Shown piece by piece: positions 11,848 through 24,905 of a stretch of 64,000 nt of DNA; within the stretch, counting starts at the first letter, position 1, and each line of letters starts with the position of its first letter. The translations under genes were made by a program, and so were the position numbers. Below the pieces are notes generated by a model. It was not told where the DNA came from. It saw only the letters and a list, made by a program, of their open reading frames with translations, and searched no databases. Origin of the DNA: Garcia nutans. Lineage: Eukaryota > Streptophyta > Magnoliopsida > Malpighiales > Euphorbiaceae. The stretch covers positions 3,968,001 through 4,032,000 of the forward strand of contig CANTUV010000051.1 in the NCBI GenBank assembly GCA_947685225.1, in the 5' to 3' direction.

Positions 11848-13163
11848 TGATAACTCGTAAATCCAACATGTTCTTGTTCCTAATTTTATGCTGAAATTGT
11901 CATTATTTGTGCTTAAAATAGAGTTTTTATTTGGTTTATTATTTTTATGCTAGGAAATGTTGGATTTGGTGAAAAGGAAGCAAATAGGAGCATAATGGAA
12001 GAGTTTTGGAGCGAGGATGCAACTGCTGGAATTTCAGAGTGAAAAATCAAGACTGTCAGGCCTTACTCTTGGGCAAGACTAAGTGCAAAGGAGCTATTGA
12101 CGGGCAGCATTTAATTGTACAGCTTGCCCACACGTTTTAATCACGTTTTATACTTATTTTGGAGCGGAGGAAGATATAAAAAACACTGTGTTTTGGGTCT
12201 TTATGTGATATATTTAGTTTGGCCCCACTTTGGGGGATAAATAAGTTAAAAATTAGGTTTTGAGAAGAGACTTTTTGGCCACCCTAGGATTTATTACGAA
12301 TTTCAGAACAATTTTCAAAATTTGACGATGTTTTCTTCAACAGCCATGCGTGGCTAATCATCTTGTTCAGTTAAGGCTTAATCCAAGGTAGAAGTTTGAT
12401 CATGATTGTGAGATTGAATTGAACTTAATAGAATTCTTTGATTTACATTGCATTTATATTCTTTCTGTGGTTTATTGGAAAAATATATCCCTTAGTGAAA
12501 TTCTATTGAGTGATTTAACAGGGCTCGTTATTTGTTTGATAGCAATTTCCATGACTATTCAATTGAATCAAATCCGTAATTGTTTGATTAGATTGATGTA
12601 GTAGTGATTGGTATAATTTAATTGGATAGAACCTTTTGGGTTATATCAAGGAAGAGTATAATCTGATTTAAATGGATACTCGTAGTTTCTGTTACTTAGG
12701 GCAAGGTCCTACTAGATTTAAGGTTGTTAACAGTTAAATCCTTCGTCGTACTTAGGTTTGCTAGTTAATTAGGGGTTATTATTAGATCGTATCTTAATAA
12801 CCTATTAATAAGGTATGATTGGTTGGGTCAACGTTCTTCCTGGCTATAACTTGTCTGTAATTTGAATTAAAGGATTATTCTTGAATCAATGATCAATCAG
12901 TTTAAACTTCGAACCACGGTATGCCTTGACTGAATTCTTCCCCATCGTTTCAGGTTTTATATTATTTTTGTTGCTTTCGTTTTTAATTTTAATTAATCTC
13001 GTTTCAATTTTAGATCCCCCATTTTAATTTTTAGTTTTATTTTCAGTTCTGGTTAACTTTCGGCAAGCTAGTCTCTAGGGTTCGACCCTTCTCACCCTAT
13101 TTACAAGTTTTCTTTTGTAGGAAGAGCAAGTTATTATATTTTTGGTGGATTCGATAACCATCA
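11848..13163 (+). repeat. 3' LTR of the Athila-like element
   Basis: TGATAACTCG to CCATCA, about 97% identical to the 5' LTR. Many differences are C/T or G/A, as expected for methylated DNA. Followed by the duplication GCTTC. Confidence 0.95.
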
Positions 13164-13265
13164 GCTTCAAATTATCAGTTTAGTTTTATAATTCTCAGAC
13201 AACTAGTACTCGATAGAATCAATTAGAACTGAGACTAGTCTAAGTTCTTATTTGTCTTGTCTCAG

Positions 13266-13965
13266 GTGTTATTGTCTCCATCTTGAGAATTATAACAAAG
13301 GCATCACTTCCACAAACTCCTCAAGGTCTGCAAACAAGCGCTCATTTCTATTTTATTGTTACCACAATTATTCTGATATGCTGCACTCTGTGCTGCAACT
13401 TGTTAATACAAACTACCAGTTATGGAACAGCATTACAAACTTGCTGCAGATGATGATTCACCAACTTCAAGGCCAAAATTTTGGGCTGTTGCAAGAAAAA
13501 TCCGGTGGCCAGTTTTTGGTATTTTAATTATTTATGTTGTGACTATGTCGATTTTCCCTGGATTCATAGCTGAAAGTCTTGAATCCAAGCTGCTAAGGGA
13601 TTGGTATCCGGTTCTGTTGATAACGGTTTATAATGTTTCAGATTTCATAGGGAAATCTTTAACAGCAATTTATGTCTTGAAGAGCATCAACAAGGCAACA
13701 TGGGCTTTGCATTCTTAGGCTTTTGTTCTATGCACTGTTTGCAGCATGTTTGGATGGACCTAAATGGCTAAGAACTGAAGTTCCTGTTGTAGTACTAACC
13801 TTTATGCTTGGAGCAACCAATGGATATCTGACAAGTGTCATCATGATTCTCACCCCTAAAAAAGTTCCAGTTTCAGAAGCTGAGTTATCTGCAATTGTAT
13901 TGGTTGTTTTTCTAGGAATTGGATTGGTTTGTGGGTCAGTTCTTGGCTGGTTTTGGATTGTATGA
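13266..13965 (+). pseudogene. ENT nucleoside transporter pseudogene, exon 2
   Basis: Begins after a CAG acceptor (13265) and completes the Gly codon started in exon 1. It reads VSILRIITKASLPQTPQG and then membrane segments typical of the ENT carboxy-terminal half. Two one-base insertions break the frame. One is an extra A near 13405, between CCNLL and YKLPVMEQHYKL. The other is an extra T near 13706-13708, after KSINKATWA. The last frame covers LTFMLGATNGYLTSVIM and ends GSVLGWFWIV with TGA at 13963-13965, the normal ENT C-terminus. With exon 1 the coding length would be about 386 residues, close to plant ENTs. The intron is 8,505 bases, only 317 of them not the retroelement and its extra target copy. 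Upstream stops make a functional product unlikely even if spliced. Confidence 0.88.
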
Positions 13966-14709
13966 TCAGATTGACAAGTTGATCCCGTAATAGTTAATAT
14001 TGAATAATAGTGTTAATTAGAGCCTATTCCCAGGAGAAGTATAAAAGATAATTGAAAATTCTTATTGCAGAAAAACAGAGAACTACCAACTGCAATTTCC
14101 TGACCAGTTGATTTTCTGTGCCGTAGAATGATACTTTATGTACTAATAAAGTAATTAAATTACTCTCTTTTTTTAGAAAAAGAACTATATTGCTCTTTAA
14201 CTTGTGTAAATTGACATTTGAGCAGCCTAACTTCAAATATTCTGATTCTTGGTACTTTAAAAAAGGACTGATATAACACAGAGATAATTTAGAGTTTAAT
14301 ACTAACGATTTCCACCGGGAAATAGCTGTATGAAAAATCCAGTATTCGATTCCTCACCTGAAACCAAAGAGTAAAAGGACAAAACAAACACTCCAAAAGA
14401 AGAATTTGGTTGAAAATGTCTGTAGAGATCATTAGCCTATAATCATACACTTAGAGCTTATTTGTGTGGATAGTAAATTTTAATTTGATTTTGACTTTTT
14501 GAAAAAGTCAACCTTACCCTCTACAAAATTAAAAAGACTTTTTAAAAGTTAATCTTACATGTTTTTTTTGGTCTTTCTCTATTAGCATTGATTGAAATTT
14601 AAAATTACTTATTCAGGTTTTTTTTTGAAAACTCATGTGTAAAAATGAAGCCGTTTAATATTTATTTAAGGGTTAGTACTAACTGTGTATATTTTTATGC
14701 TTTGTTTGT

Positions 14710-14751
14710 TATATATATATAGGACATCCATGACACACACACACACACACA
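14710..14751. repeat. compound microsatellite (TA)n then (AC)n
   Basis: (TA)6 at 14710-14721 and about nine AC units at 14733-14751. Confidence 0.9.
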
Positions 14752-15322
14752 TTAGTACAATTATGTGTGTTACTTTCATCTTGCCATATTTTTTAATTTT
14801 TTAAAATTTTAAATTAAATTTATTATTTATTAAAATAAATATATATATTTGATATTTATTTATAGAGTTTAAATAAAATTAAAATATTCTATTTAATATT
14901 ATTGATAATTATATTTATTTGAGAGTTCAAATAGAGTTACGATATGCTATTTGATATTTATAATAACTATATTTATTTGAGAAGTTCAAATATAATGATA
15001 TAATAGAATAGATATTTATTTAGGGAGTTTTAGAATAAAAATAAAAATAATATTTTTAAATTAAAAATTAAAAATATATCTTTTTAAAATAAAAATATAT
15101 TTTTAAAAATATTTTTATTTTTTAAATACCTAAATTCTAATATAAACTTTTGAATTCTTAAATATGCATAACGGATCATCATATATAATAAGATTAAATT
15201 TGTAGGGACATTTAATGTATGCAATTAGTATAACCAATTGTTTTGAAAATTTATGTAATTTCTACAAAATTTAAAATAAAAATCTTCAAATTAAATTAAA
15301 AATATTCATGTTATTATTTAAA

Positions 15323-15552
15323 TTAAATTAAAAATATTTATACTAATCTTCAAGTTTCTTTACTTTTTAAATTAAAAAATTGTATTTTTTAAATTAAAAA
15401 TTTTCAAGTTAACTTTTTATATTTCCTATGTAAATCAAATTCTTTTGCAGATTAAATTCTTTTATTGATTAACAAATCTTAATAATCTTCAACTTAAATT
15501 AAAATATTAACATTAATCTTCAAGTTTCTTTCTTTTTTAAATTAAAAATCTT
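15323..15552. repeat. degenerate direct repeat, spacing about 170 bp
   Basis: A unit of about 60 bp containing TAATCTTCAAGTTTCTT followed by TTTTAAATTAAAAA occurs at 15323-15382 and 15493-15552. Related AT-rich fragments continue to about 15740. Confidence 0.6.
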
Positions 15553-17896
15553 CATATTATCTACAAATTACAAAACTAAAAATTTTAATGTGAAACTTAA
15601 ATTTGCCTTAATTTTATTGTGAAACTTAAATTTACCTTACTTTTTAAATTTAAAAAAAATTAATCTTCAATTTTCAATTTATAAAAATATATTTTATTAT
15701 TTTACATAAAAAAATTCAATTTAATCTCAATTTTCAATTTATAATATATATTTTATAATTTTATATTTGCATATATTTTACTACTAATTTATTCCTTAGA
15801 AAAATAATATTTTAGAAAAATTAAAAGGATAATATTAAAATTTTACAACATGATGAATAAAGGTAACATTTTTTTCAAAATCAATTTTGTTATTGTCAAA
15901 ATAAGATATAAACACTATAACTTAATATCCTAATAGTATCTTCTTAAGTCAAAATTTATTTTTTCAAATTTTTAAATGATAAATATATTATTTTAATTTG
16001 ATATAATATAATTTATAAGTCAATTTATAATTCTTAAAATATAGTCATGAATACTATAATATATAAGTTAATAAAAGTTCCAAAAATATCACCACGAATT
16101 ATTTGGTTATGAACTGGTTTCACATTTTAAAAGTAATAAATTCTACTCTCTTGCCTTCATCCATATTTTAAATTGCTAAAGGTTAGGGATTCTCTATATT
16201 TCTTTTATTTTTTATTAGTGAATATCTTCATTCTTTTTTTTAAAATTCCCATAAAGATTCATGTTTCATTTTTTCTTTATTTATTGTCTTAAAGTAACAC
16301 TAAGACACACACAGATCTCATAGTAGTTAATAACTTGATAATAAAGTTTATTTATTTTCTCAAATTAAGTAGAATATTTTTCCAATTCATTAATAACATT
16401 CAATTTATTGCAAGGGACCTATATATATGCCCTTTTTATTTTTTTATCATGGATATTTTCAATTTCTTAATATCATTTAATTTTTTATCATTTTAATTTC
16501 AGCATTTTGAGACCATTTGCAAGTTATTATTTATTTATTTTATTTTTTATTCATCATTTTTAACTACTAAAGTGTGTATTGATGGCTAAAAACATATATT
16601 ACTTCTGTGTAACTCTCAAGTTTAAGTGTCATATATTTTCTCTTCTTGCATATAATTAATAAAAAAAATTATTAGATTTGGTGAATTTTGTTATGATAGT
16701 TGAGATTGCACTTGTTAATATTTGTTATTTACGGTATTCGTTCATTTGGCTCAATAAATAATATATATTATTTATATGAACTACAATAATGATATTATAA
16801 AAATATTAATACATGTATTAATTTTATTTTTTATTTATAATTATAAATAAATAATTATTTATTTAAAATTATATTATAGAATTAAAAAAAAAATAAGAAT
16901 ACCTTAGCATAGCGCGTGTTTTTTCTAGTCAAAATAACAGGCTTAGCCTCAAGTTTGAAGAATAACTGTCACAATGAAGCAACTACAAGTTTTGCGTGCA
17001 TATTCGTATTAATTATTATTATCAGAAACATGTTTCATGTTATAAATTTTCAGAAGAATAATGGTATCGATATCTATGCATTATATTGTAATTATAATCC
17101 TGTCTTATGTCCGAATATGTCTCTCATGGTTATGCTCATATGAAACCCCTAAAGATTTTCTCACATTGATGAAAAATTTCATGTCAAAAATTTACAGATC
17201 ATGTGAGTTCATATTGCATTCTTATCACATGGGTTCGAATTGCATCCAGAAAATTCCTCTCCGATCATGAGCTTCACTGTAATGATAATCTCAATAATGC
17301 CCTGGATTCATGATGCTGCATGGAAATTAATGGTGTCCTGTTCCAGAAAAACTAGCATGAAATTCTCACTTTCTTGCTAAAATCCGTCGCGTTCTGCATA
17401 TTTACCCTTGTCATCACACTGATCTGCACTCTTAACTAGGAATTAATCCCAAACTTGATATTATACGTTTTCTGGTATAGAATAGCAGAAAAAGTATGCA
17501 AGGTCAAGTTGATTGCCTCAGAAAAAATGTCACGGTTATATACTTACCTGAAAATAAATATTCATCAGTAAAGTTTAATTCTATAAAAGAACTGAATTGA
17601 GCAGATGTTGTCAAAGAAGTACACCCATTAACAAGCACACCAAGATCACTGCTTTAAGCGTTTCATGGGTAACAAGATTTTGAATATACAGAGGTGTTTT
17701 ATGACAAAAAAAAATTCCCATTTCTTATTTTCCTTTATACATGATATGGATCAACAACGAAGAGAATAAAATGATGGAAATCAGTTAAAATAACTCATCC
17801 CAGCCGGAAAAAAAAGGCCTAAAAAGTAAAAATATATATATGAACAAAGGGGTCAGAAGCTAGCTATGACACAAGATTATGACAAAACTAGTAAAT

Positions 17897-19356
17897 TTAA
17901 GAAGCTGAAACCGCCAGTGGGGAAACAGGAGGTGTTCCAAACAGAGTTGGCTGCGACAATTTACTCAATTCTTCTCCATCTTGCTCCTCCTCCTCATCTT
18001 CTTCAGAATCCCATAGAAACCGAGCATACGAAGCAAGCACAAAACTGCATCATAAGATGAAGTATTACACCAAGGCTCGACAAATTCCAAGAACCATTAG
18101 CTACTACAAATAACAACAACAAAGTCCATATGAAATACAAGTTGTCGAAGCACATATATTCAGCTATCAAACATTAGAAACAAGCAAGAAATGGCTCTTA
18201 CCAATCATCAGGGGCTACTTGAATAGCCTGATCAAAATATTTCTCGGCCCGAGAAGTATCCCTATGGCTCTGCCATATCAAATCAGCATACATAGATAAA
18301 ACATTTCCATCATTGGGGTTTGCTAAGATTGATCTGCTACAGTACTCTTCAGCCTTTGCAAAATCTCCACGAACCTGTTTTCAAATACCAGAAGAATTAT
18401 ATTAGAACAAATCCAAGAAATCAATGTGAGCTCAAGATTCATTCATCCATTCATAAATTTAGTTAATTTATGTCAAATACTTCCTAGAAAAATGACCTTT
18501 AATAGGCCTTTCGTTAATTGTATTAATGAAAGTTGATGATTCTCAAACAAGAAGCTATGGAAAAATAAGAATATCTTTTACACCAAATTAAGACTTAAAA
18601 ATGTTAAAAGCACTTAGTTTCTCGCAGATGCTAAAGGTACAAAGTCAAATTAATATTAGCTGGCGATATTCTAAAATACAAAACGATAAGATCCAAACAA
18701 AAAATAAAAGCAATTCAAACAAAAAATTGGAAGGAAAAAAGCAAAAATCTTTTACATCTAAATACCTCTTTCAAAAACTTTGCATAATTGCTAAGAAGCA
18801 GCGAATTTTCTGGATTTGCTTCAATCATCTTCTGATAGTAAATCTCTGTACTATCATTCCCCCGATTTGAATCCCAAAACCTAGAGTTCCCATCATCTCC
18901 GCCACCCGATCCACCATTCCCTCCACTGCCGGCACGCCCACAGATCTTCCCACCACCACAACCAATATCACCACCCACCAACAGCCCATTATCCTCTGTC
19001 TCAATCTCACATTCTTCATTTAAAACACCAGATCCCAAACACAAAGCAAAATCAAATAACACCATTTTCTGCTCTTCCTCATCAAGCGTGATCCCATCCA
19101 TGATTATGTTGATGGGTTTTTTCTTAGGCAAAGATAGGTATCTGAGATCAGTCTCAGAAAGGGCTCTAGTCATTTTCTGGATAGAATCATCACTAGATAA
19201 AATCGAACAAGAAGAGAATGGACTAGAACAAGAAGCAGTCAAAGAAAGGGATCGAGTTTTTTGGGTTTGGTGAAAGATTTCAGGTTCTGGTGATAGTTCT
19301 TTAGAGTAGGGGATCCATGAGTTCAGTATTGGCGTCGATGAGCTACGTAGAAGCAT
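17897..19356 (-). CDS. TPR-like superfamily protein, three exons, intact
   Basis: Exons on the minus strand: 19356-18766, 18374-18202 and 18044-17897. Introns of 391 and 157 nt have GT-AG ends and the joined frame is open: 912 nt, 303 residues plus TAA. Residues 1-90 are Ser-rich (LSETDLRYLSLPKKK). 92-97 are acidic. 128-156 are a Gly-rich linker. 169-290 carry three TPR-like helix pairs (IYYQKMIEANPENSLLLSNYAKFL; AEEYCSRSILANPNDGNVLSMYADLIW; AEKYFDQAIQVAPDDCFVLASYARFLW). The tail is acidic (SEEDEEEEQDGEE) and ends TPPVSPLAVSAS. Plant proteins of this layout are annotated only as TPR-like; TPRs bind other proteins, and the partner and location are unknown. No signal peptide or membrane segment. 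The start was chosen as the first ATG after a TATA box. It is the only intact host gene here. Confidence 0.9.
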
Positions 19357-19447
19357 TTCTCTAATATGCGACTCGAGGTTGAGCCTGAGAGAGAGGCACT
19401 GAGGTTCTTTTTCTTTTGCAATGGCGATAGCTGAGAGAAAGGAGGAA

Positions 19448-19456
19448 TTTTTATAG
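19448..19456 (-). promoter_or_regulatory. TATA box of the TPR gene
   Basis: CTATAAAAA on the minus strand, 92-100 bases upstream of the ATG. Transcription would start near 19415-19425, giving a 5' UTR of about 60-70 nt. Confidence 0.65.
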
Positions 19457-20029
19457 TGGGAATAAAGAAGACGCTACGGATCCAATCGTGACCGTTGATT
19501 TTGTTTTGAAGAGAAAATATTTCTGTGATGCACGTGGTTTTTTTTTATTATTATTGCTATTATTATTATATATATTGGAATGACTTGTTTGGTTTGGTTG
19601 GTTTGATGTACCAGAAAAAAATCCAAAAGCGCTTTTGAGCTGGTGAAAAAAGCTTAAAATAGCTTTTCTTTATTTTTTTTTCTTTCTTCAAGTACTTTTA
19701 AAGCGTTGTTCTTGTTTATATTATTTTTCCCATTAATCTTTCAAAAAAAAAAGTTGATTTATTTATAGCTAAATAAATGCGTAAATTTATTTATTGTTAT
19801 TATAGTATTATCCAGTTCAACTTCAAAATAATAATATATAATAAAAAATGAATAAATGAATTTGATAAATTTTGATTATTTTGATTATTTTTAAGAAAAA
19901 AATCAATTCATTAATTTTACCTTTTTTTAATGTACTAAACCATTTTTAATGAAAATGAATTGCTATAAAATCTGTTATGTACTATTATACTTATGTTATC
20001 ATGTAATTGCCAGTGTTTTAAAAATTGGA

Positions 20030-20445
20030 TTAAATATGCTAGTTAGACCAATTTAATCGAGATTTGAAGGTTAGTCCGTTTTAAAAATATGAAAAATCAA
20101 ATTTATAAGAAAATTAGGCATAACCAATTGAAATGAACCGAACTAGTTCACGGCGGATCAAATCATTTTCTAAATTTTAAGTATTTTTAATTAAAAATAA
20201 AAAATTAATTTAATTTTTTATATGTATTAAATTAATATGCAAAATTTTTAAATTGATAAAGGATATTTTTATTATTTTTAAATTTTTATTTTAAAAATGT
20301 TATAATTTTTAGATTTTTTTAATATTTATAAAAAATTTATAATATTATTATATTATTAAATTCGAATTACTCATTGAATCGATTGAAATATGAATCACTC
20401 AGCGATTTGGTTTAACATCTTGTCCGGTTTAAAAAATATTGATAA
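20030..20445. repeat. degenerate MITE-like repeat
   Basis: Starts with GTTTTAAAAATTGGATTAAA and ends with GTCCGGTTTAAAAAATATTG, an imperfect inverted pair. In between are ACCGAACTAGTTCACGG and CATTGAATCGATTGAA style motifs. It recalls a widespread plant non-autonomous repeat with AAACCGG termini (memory). No target duplication identified, so the class is uncertain. Confidence 0.4.
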
Positions 20446-21989
20446 TGGCAAATAGTCATTTTATGATTTTATTTTTTGAATAATATATTCTATTATTCTT
20501 TTTAAGCTCATAGTGTTTTGAGATCATTACTAGTTTTATCTAAATAAAAAATTTTAAATCAAATGTAAATTGTAGATAATTTAAAAGTTTTTCTCATATT
20601 TTGTCTTGGTTAAACTAAATAAAACAAAATACAATCTTATTTATTTTATATTTTTTTTATTTTTCTTGTAAAATCTAAGGTCATTATATTATTTAAGGTG
20701 TTGAATTATCTTAATAAAAATTTAGGCAATCTCATATTTAAAAAATATAAAAATATAACTTAGTTAATATAGAAATGAACTCTCTAACATTAACAGCTAA
20801 CTTTTAGAGTTAGCTCTTCTAAATTTATATTAATAAAAAAATTTAATATAAAAAATTTAATATGGTATTCGAGTAATTTTTTTATTCTTACTTGAATGAT
20901 TCGGATAGTGACCATTAAAATATAAGACTATATTTCTAGATAATCTTGATAGTAGCTACTATATACTTATTAAGTATCAACAAATAAATAGTTGACACTT
21001 GAAATGAGTGTTGAATTATCCTATCAATTATAAAAATTAATAATAATTCAAACAATGTGTGTATATAAATAAATCCTATATATCTCTCTAATACTCTATA
21101 AAATAAATTATCCAAATATAAATTTACTTCTTATAAAGACATTATAATATAAAGAAACTTTTAGTTTCCTTTCTTTTAGAAATAATTAATAGTAAAAGAA
21201 AAACACAAAGATCATGCAACATATACTAAATAAAAAAAGTATATATTATATTTTTTTGAAATATGAAAAACTATATATCATATGTTTGCAAGTTAATCGA
21301 GGATTTTTTATCCTTTATTTTATTAACAAAAACTATAATGTTAATTTATAAAAAAAAAACTATAATCTATTTATAAGGGTTTTTTTTTCTTTTGCATATT
21401 TGTCATATTGACATGAATTATTATTCATCTGCAAAAATTATAAAAGACAAACCGAAATTGATGTAAACTATTATTTGCTAGAAATAAACGAGATATTTTT
21501 AGAAAAACAATGTTTTCTAATTGTTAATATTTTAATTTTTAGGGTGGCAATATTTTTCATATAAATTTTTTGTTTATTTCACTATATTTTGTAAACTTTT
21601 TTACATAAAAAAAAATTATTGCTCTATATTATTAAAAATCAGAAAATCAACTTAAAGATATGTTTTCTTTTTTAATAATAATTTGTAAAAATTACATTAT
21701 ATACACTTTTTAACTTTTTAATATTTTATAATTTTTATACATTTTTAGTATACTAAATTTATATGTTTGAAAGTGAGGTGTATCTTTGATATTATTAATT
21801 ATATATATATGCATATATGTCATATATATTTCTAAAAAATGAATTATTTTTTAAATTAAAAATTACAAAAATAAAATGAATATTTTTGAAAATATTTTTA
21901 TTTTTTAGAATTGTTTTGTAAAAAAATCCCTATTAATTTTTCATGCCATGAAATGAGCCATGTTCCTCGAATTGCATTTTCACTCGAGG

Positions 21990-22440
21990 TTTTTTTTTTT
22001 AGTTTATATCAAATACAAACGCGGCCTGACAATGCCCGTTTGGGCTTCTTCACTTGTACGCTGGATGGAGGCTCTTTAAAGTTGACATGCAACAGTTTTT
22101 TTTGGGACGGAATTGACATGCAACAGTTGGTAGACCCCATTGGAAGCATAGTCACGTAGCAGGGACCAGCTAGAGCCGTCCGATTGACTCCAAAATGTGC
22201 TTTAAGGGTATAGATTTGATCTCACCACGTGATGTCGTTCTCCCAGAAAACTACGGCCATTTCCTGGCGACTATGATGGGAAGGGCAGGATCTTCCCGTG
22301 GTTTTCACAAGGATATTCAAAAGCCCATAGATAGTCCATAAATAACGAATTTGCCACTCTCATGTTTGTAGGTCCAATTAGCAAATTGGCTAGCTGTTTG
22401 GTGGAGCCCATGGCTCGATTCAACGGTGAGCCGTAAGCCT
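21990..22440. other. GC-richer island of unknown function
   Basis: Compositionally distinct from the surrounding AT-rich DNA. Contains a CACGTG core (in CTCACCACGTGATG near 22223) and an exact 16-bp direct repeat TTGACATGCAACAGTT at 22082-22097 and 22113-22128. No splice-consistent gene model recognised. Could be a promoter, a gene relic or part of an unrecognised element. Confidence 0.4.
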
Positions 22441-23668
22441 ATTTGATGTGTGGTCATATCATATGATTAAGATATAAATGAATGGATCTATTGGAGAGCT
22501 ATTTGAACTCAATTCACAGAATATTCGAGTTCATTTTGATTTAATCGAATTGACAATTGGGTTTGAGCTGTAATAATTTCATTAATTTGTTGAGTTGGAA
22601 AAATTAAAGTTCAAGCAAAGTAATACAAGAGTCTAATCAAATATTGAGATTTTATAAAATTAATAGACTATATATAATAATTTACTCATTCAATCTTGAA
22701 TTAAGGTCTATTAAAATTTTTCCTTATTTTGTATAATAAATTTTAACTACAACTATATATGTATTTTTTTTTTATGTACATGGCTAATTTTAAAGCCAAA
22801 TAAAAAAAAATGTGAGCTATACTAAATGACAATCAATATAAAATTTTGTTACATATTGTAATATAAATTCAAATGATACTTAAAGTTGAAAAGTTAATAA
22901 AATTTATTTATTTATTTGTAATCAATAATTAAGTATAATTAAATTGAATTTATGTATTTTAGTTATTAACTCAAGCCAAGCTCAAGTTTCAAAATGAAAA
23001 CTTGATCAATTCGATTCAGTCTTATATTAGACCGATTCAGCTTAATTATACTTCCTTCTATCAAGGGTATAAACAAATTAATCTATTTATGAACTACTCA
23101 ATTCATAAAATGCGCTTATATTCAATATCAAGCGGGTGAGATCAGTTGCATTCGGATTGAAAACTATTCAATGGTTAAATCCCAACAATTCTAATAGAAA
23201 TCCTTAACATTAAAACTGCAAATCCCAACCAAAACTCTAAATTCCTAAATAATCCCAATTGAAAGCCCAAATCCTAAAATCAATCTTCAATGCCAACAGC
23301 AAAACACCTAAAATCACTACATAAACGCTATATTTAGACAAAAAATTTCAAATCAAAATCCAAACTTTAACCCAAAAAACATAAACCTTGACTCAACATC
23401 AAAATATTCAAAATCACAACTATAAGTTGATTTTCTCAACATGCATGTTGTTTTCAATATTCAAAATTAAAAAAAAAAATCCTAAATACAGAAAAATGAA
23501 AAACCTTAAATTATTTCGAAGCATCCTAAATTAAAAAATATAAAATACTCAAAAATAAACATTCACAGTTGAACCCTAAATCTTAAAGAAGAAGAACCCC
23601 AAATAAAAAATAGAAAAATAAAAAATCCCAAATCATTTTGAAGAGTCCTAAATGAAAAAGAATAGAAC

Positions 23669-23764
23669 ATTCAAAATAAACATCAAAAGTTGAACAGAAA
23701 AAGAAAATTCAAAATAAAACACATCAAAAGTTGAACATAAAAGAAAATTCAAAATAAAACATTT
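23669..23764. repeat. tandem repeat, unit about 39 bp
   Basis: ATTCAAAATAAA followed by ACATCAAAAGTTGAACA occurs at 23669 and 23707, with a third partial start at 23747. Confidence 0.7.
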
Positions 23765-24159
23765 TATGAAAAAGAAAAAAAAGAAGAAGAAAGAAATCAA
23801 GAAGAAGAAGAATTGAGAATGAGAGCATGAGACGGAGAGAGAGTCTAATAGAGATAGTGAAATGTAAAGAAGAATAAACGGCCAAAAAGTAAAAACTAAT
23901 TTACTAACGATGTTTATATATGCATCTAAATGTTGCCATTCACATATTATATAATATATATTTTAAAACGTAATATGTTTGTCAAATTTGGTTTTGAACG
24001 ATAATTTTAATCCCAACATGTTCAACTGATGTTGCCCGAATTTATTTAAAAAATTCAACCCGCTTTCGTTTAATTAATTGTTCAATCTCGACTGTATCCA
24101 ACTTAAATTTCTAAATTTAACGGGTTCGGTCGGGTACTATAAATTTGCACAGCCCTTAT

Positions 24160-24529
24160 TTCTATTAGCAAACCCATTAATATTAGCATTTTTAATTTTA
24201 CTTTCTAAACCATTCATAATAAAGACATTTTATTTTGTATATTTTATTAACCACCAATAAAATTAAAATAAAATCAGTAAAAATTATTATATCTAGCCAG
24301 AAGATATAATAATTATTAAATAACTTAAAAAATTTACATTTAGAGAAATGAAACATGTTAATAATAAAATTCAATAGTTATATCTAGAAATTGGGTATGA
24401 TTATGAAAATAATAATAATAACACCTATATAAATAGCAAATTAAAAATAATTCGTGAATCAAATAAAAAAATGATAACAACAAGATATAAAAATAAATAT
24501 AATAAAGGGACTATGCACAAGAGGTAGAC

Positions 24530-24565
<36 letters not shown>

Positions 24566-24866
24566 GAGGTAACAATAATAAAATAATGCAAATTATACTG
24601 GGTAATAATTAATTCATCAAATATTTATGTGGCATACAGTTCAAACTACAAAGATTTTGATTTCATCAAGTGGATACATAGACATTCAAAGTTAAGTTAT
24701 GAATTCAAGTTCAATTCAATTAAAAATGTTTTCCTTAAAAAATTAACAAAAGAATATTAATTAATGTATAGCAAAATAAAAATATATAAAAAAATAATTA
24801 CTTATATTTAATAAAAAAAATGAAACTAGAATATTAATTATAAAGAGTCATGTTCAAGAAGTAGAC

Positions 24867-24905
<39 letters not shown>

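Larger units (their letters stand above)
4981..13163 (+). mobile_element. complete non-autonomous Athila-like Ty3/gypsy element
   Basis: An 8,183-bp element with two LTRs of about 1.3 kb, a 5-bp target duplication, a PBS matching tRNA-Asp, a gag-protease frame, a 2.9-kb non-coding 3' spacer and a polypurine tract. There is no reverse transcriptase, RNase H or integrase anywhere inside, so it depends on enzymes of a relative. The LTRs differ at about 35 of about 1,315 sites by my eye count (about 97% identity), suggesting insertion roughly one million years ago at commonly used plant rates. It sits in sense orientation in the only intron of the ENT pseudogene. Athila versus another Tat-related group is inferred from PBS and Gag style only. 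Confidence 0.93.
13966..17896. other. intergenic DNA, very AT-rich
   Basis: Between the ENT pseudogene and the TPR gene, converging on both 3' ends. 14000-14640 may hold the old ENT 3' UTR. 14650-16900 is extremely AT-rich with (TA)n, (AC)n and degenerate direct repeats. 16910-17890 is less AT-rich and probably includes the TPR 3' UTR. Short ORFs here have no family features. Confidence 0.6.
19457..24159. other. intergenic DNA upstream of the TPR gene
   Basis: AT-rich with long A and T runs. It holds a MITE-like relic (20030-20445), a GC-richer island (21990-22440) and a small tandem repeat (23669-23764). The segment ending GGTACTATAAATTTGCACAGCCCT near 24150 resembles termini of common plant repeats but I cannot name it. 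No gene seen. Confidence 0.55.

Noticed and set aside
18601..19273. Plus-strand and second minus-strand ORFs overlapping the TPR gene
   Set aside because: Shadow frames of exon 1 and intron 1 of the TPR gene, whose frame has the conserved repeats and splice sites.
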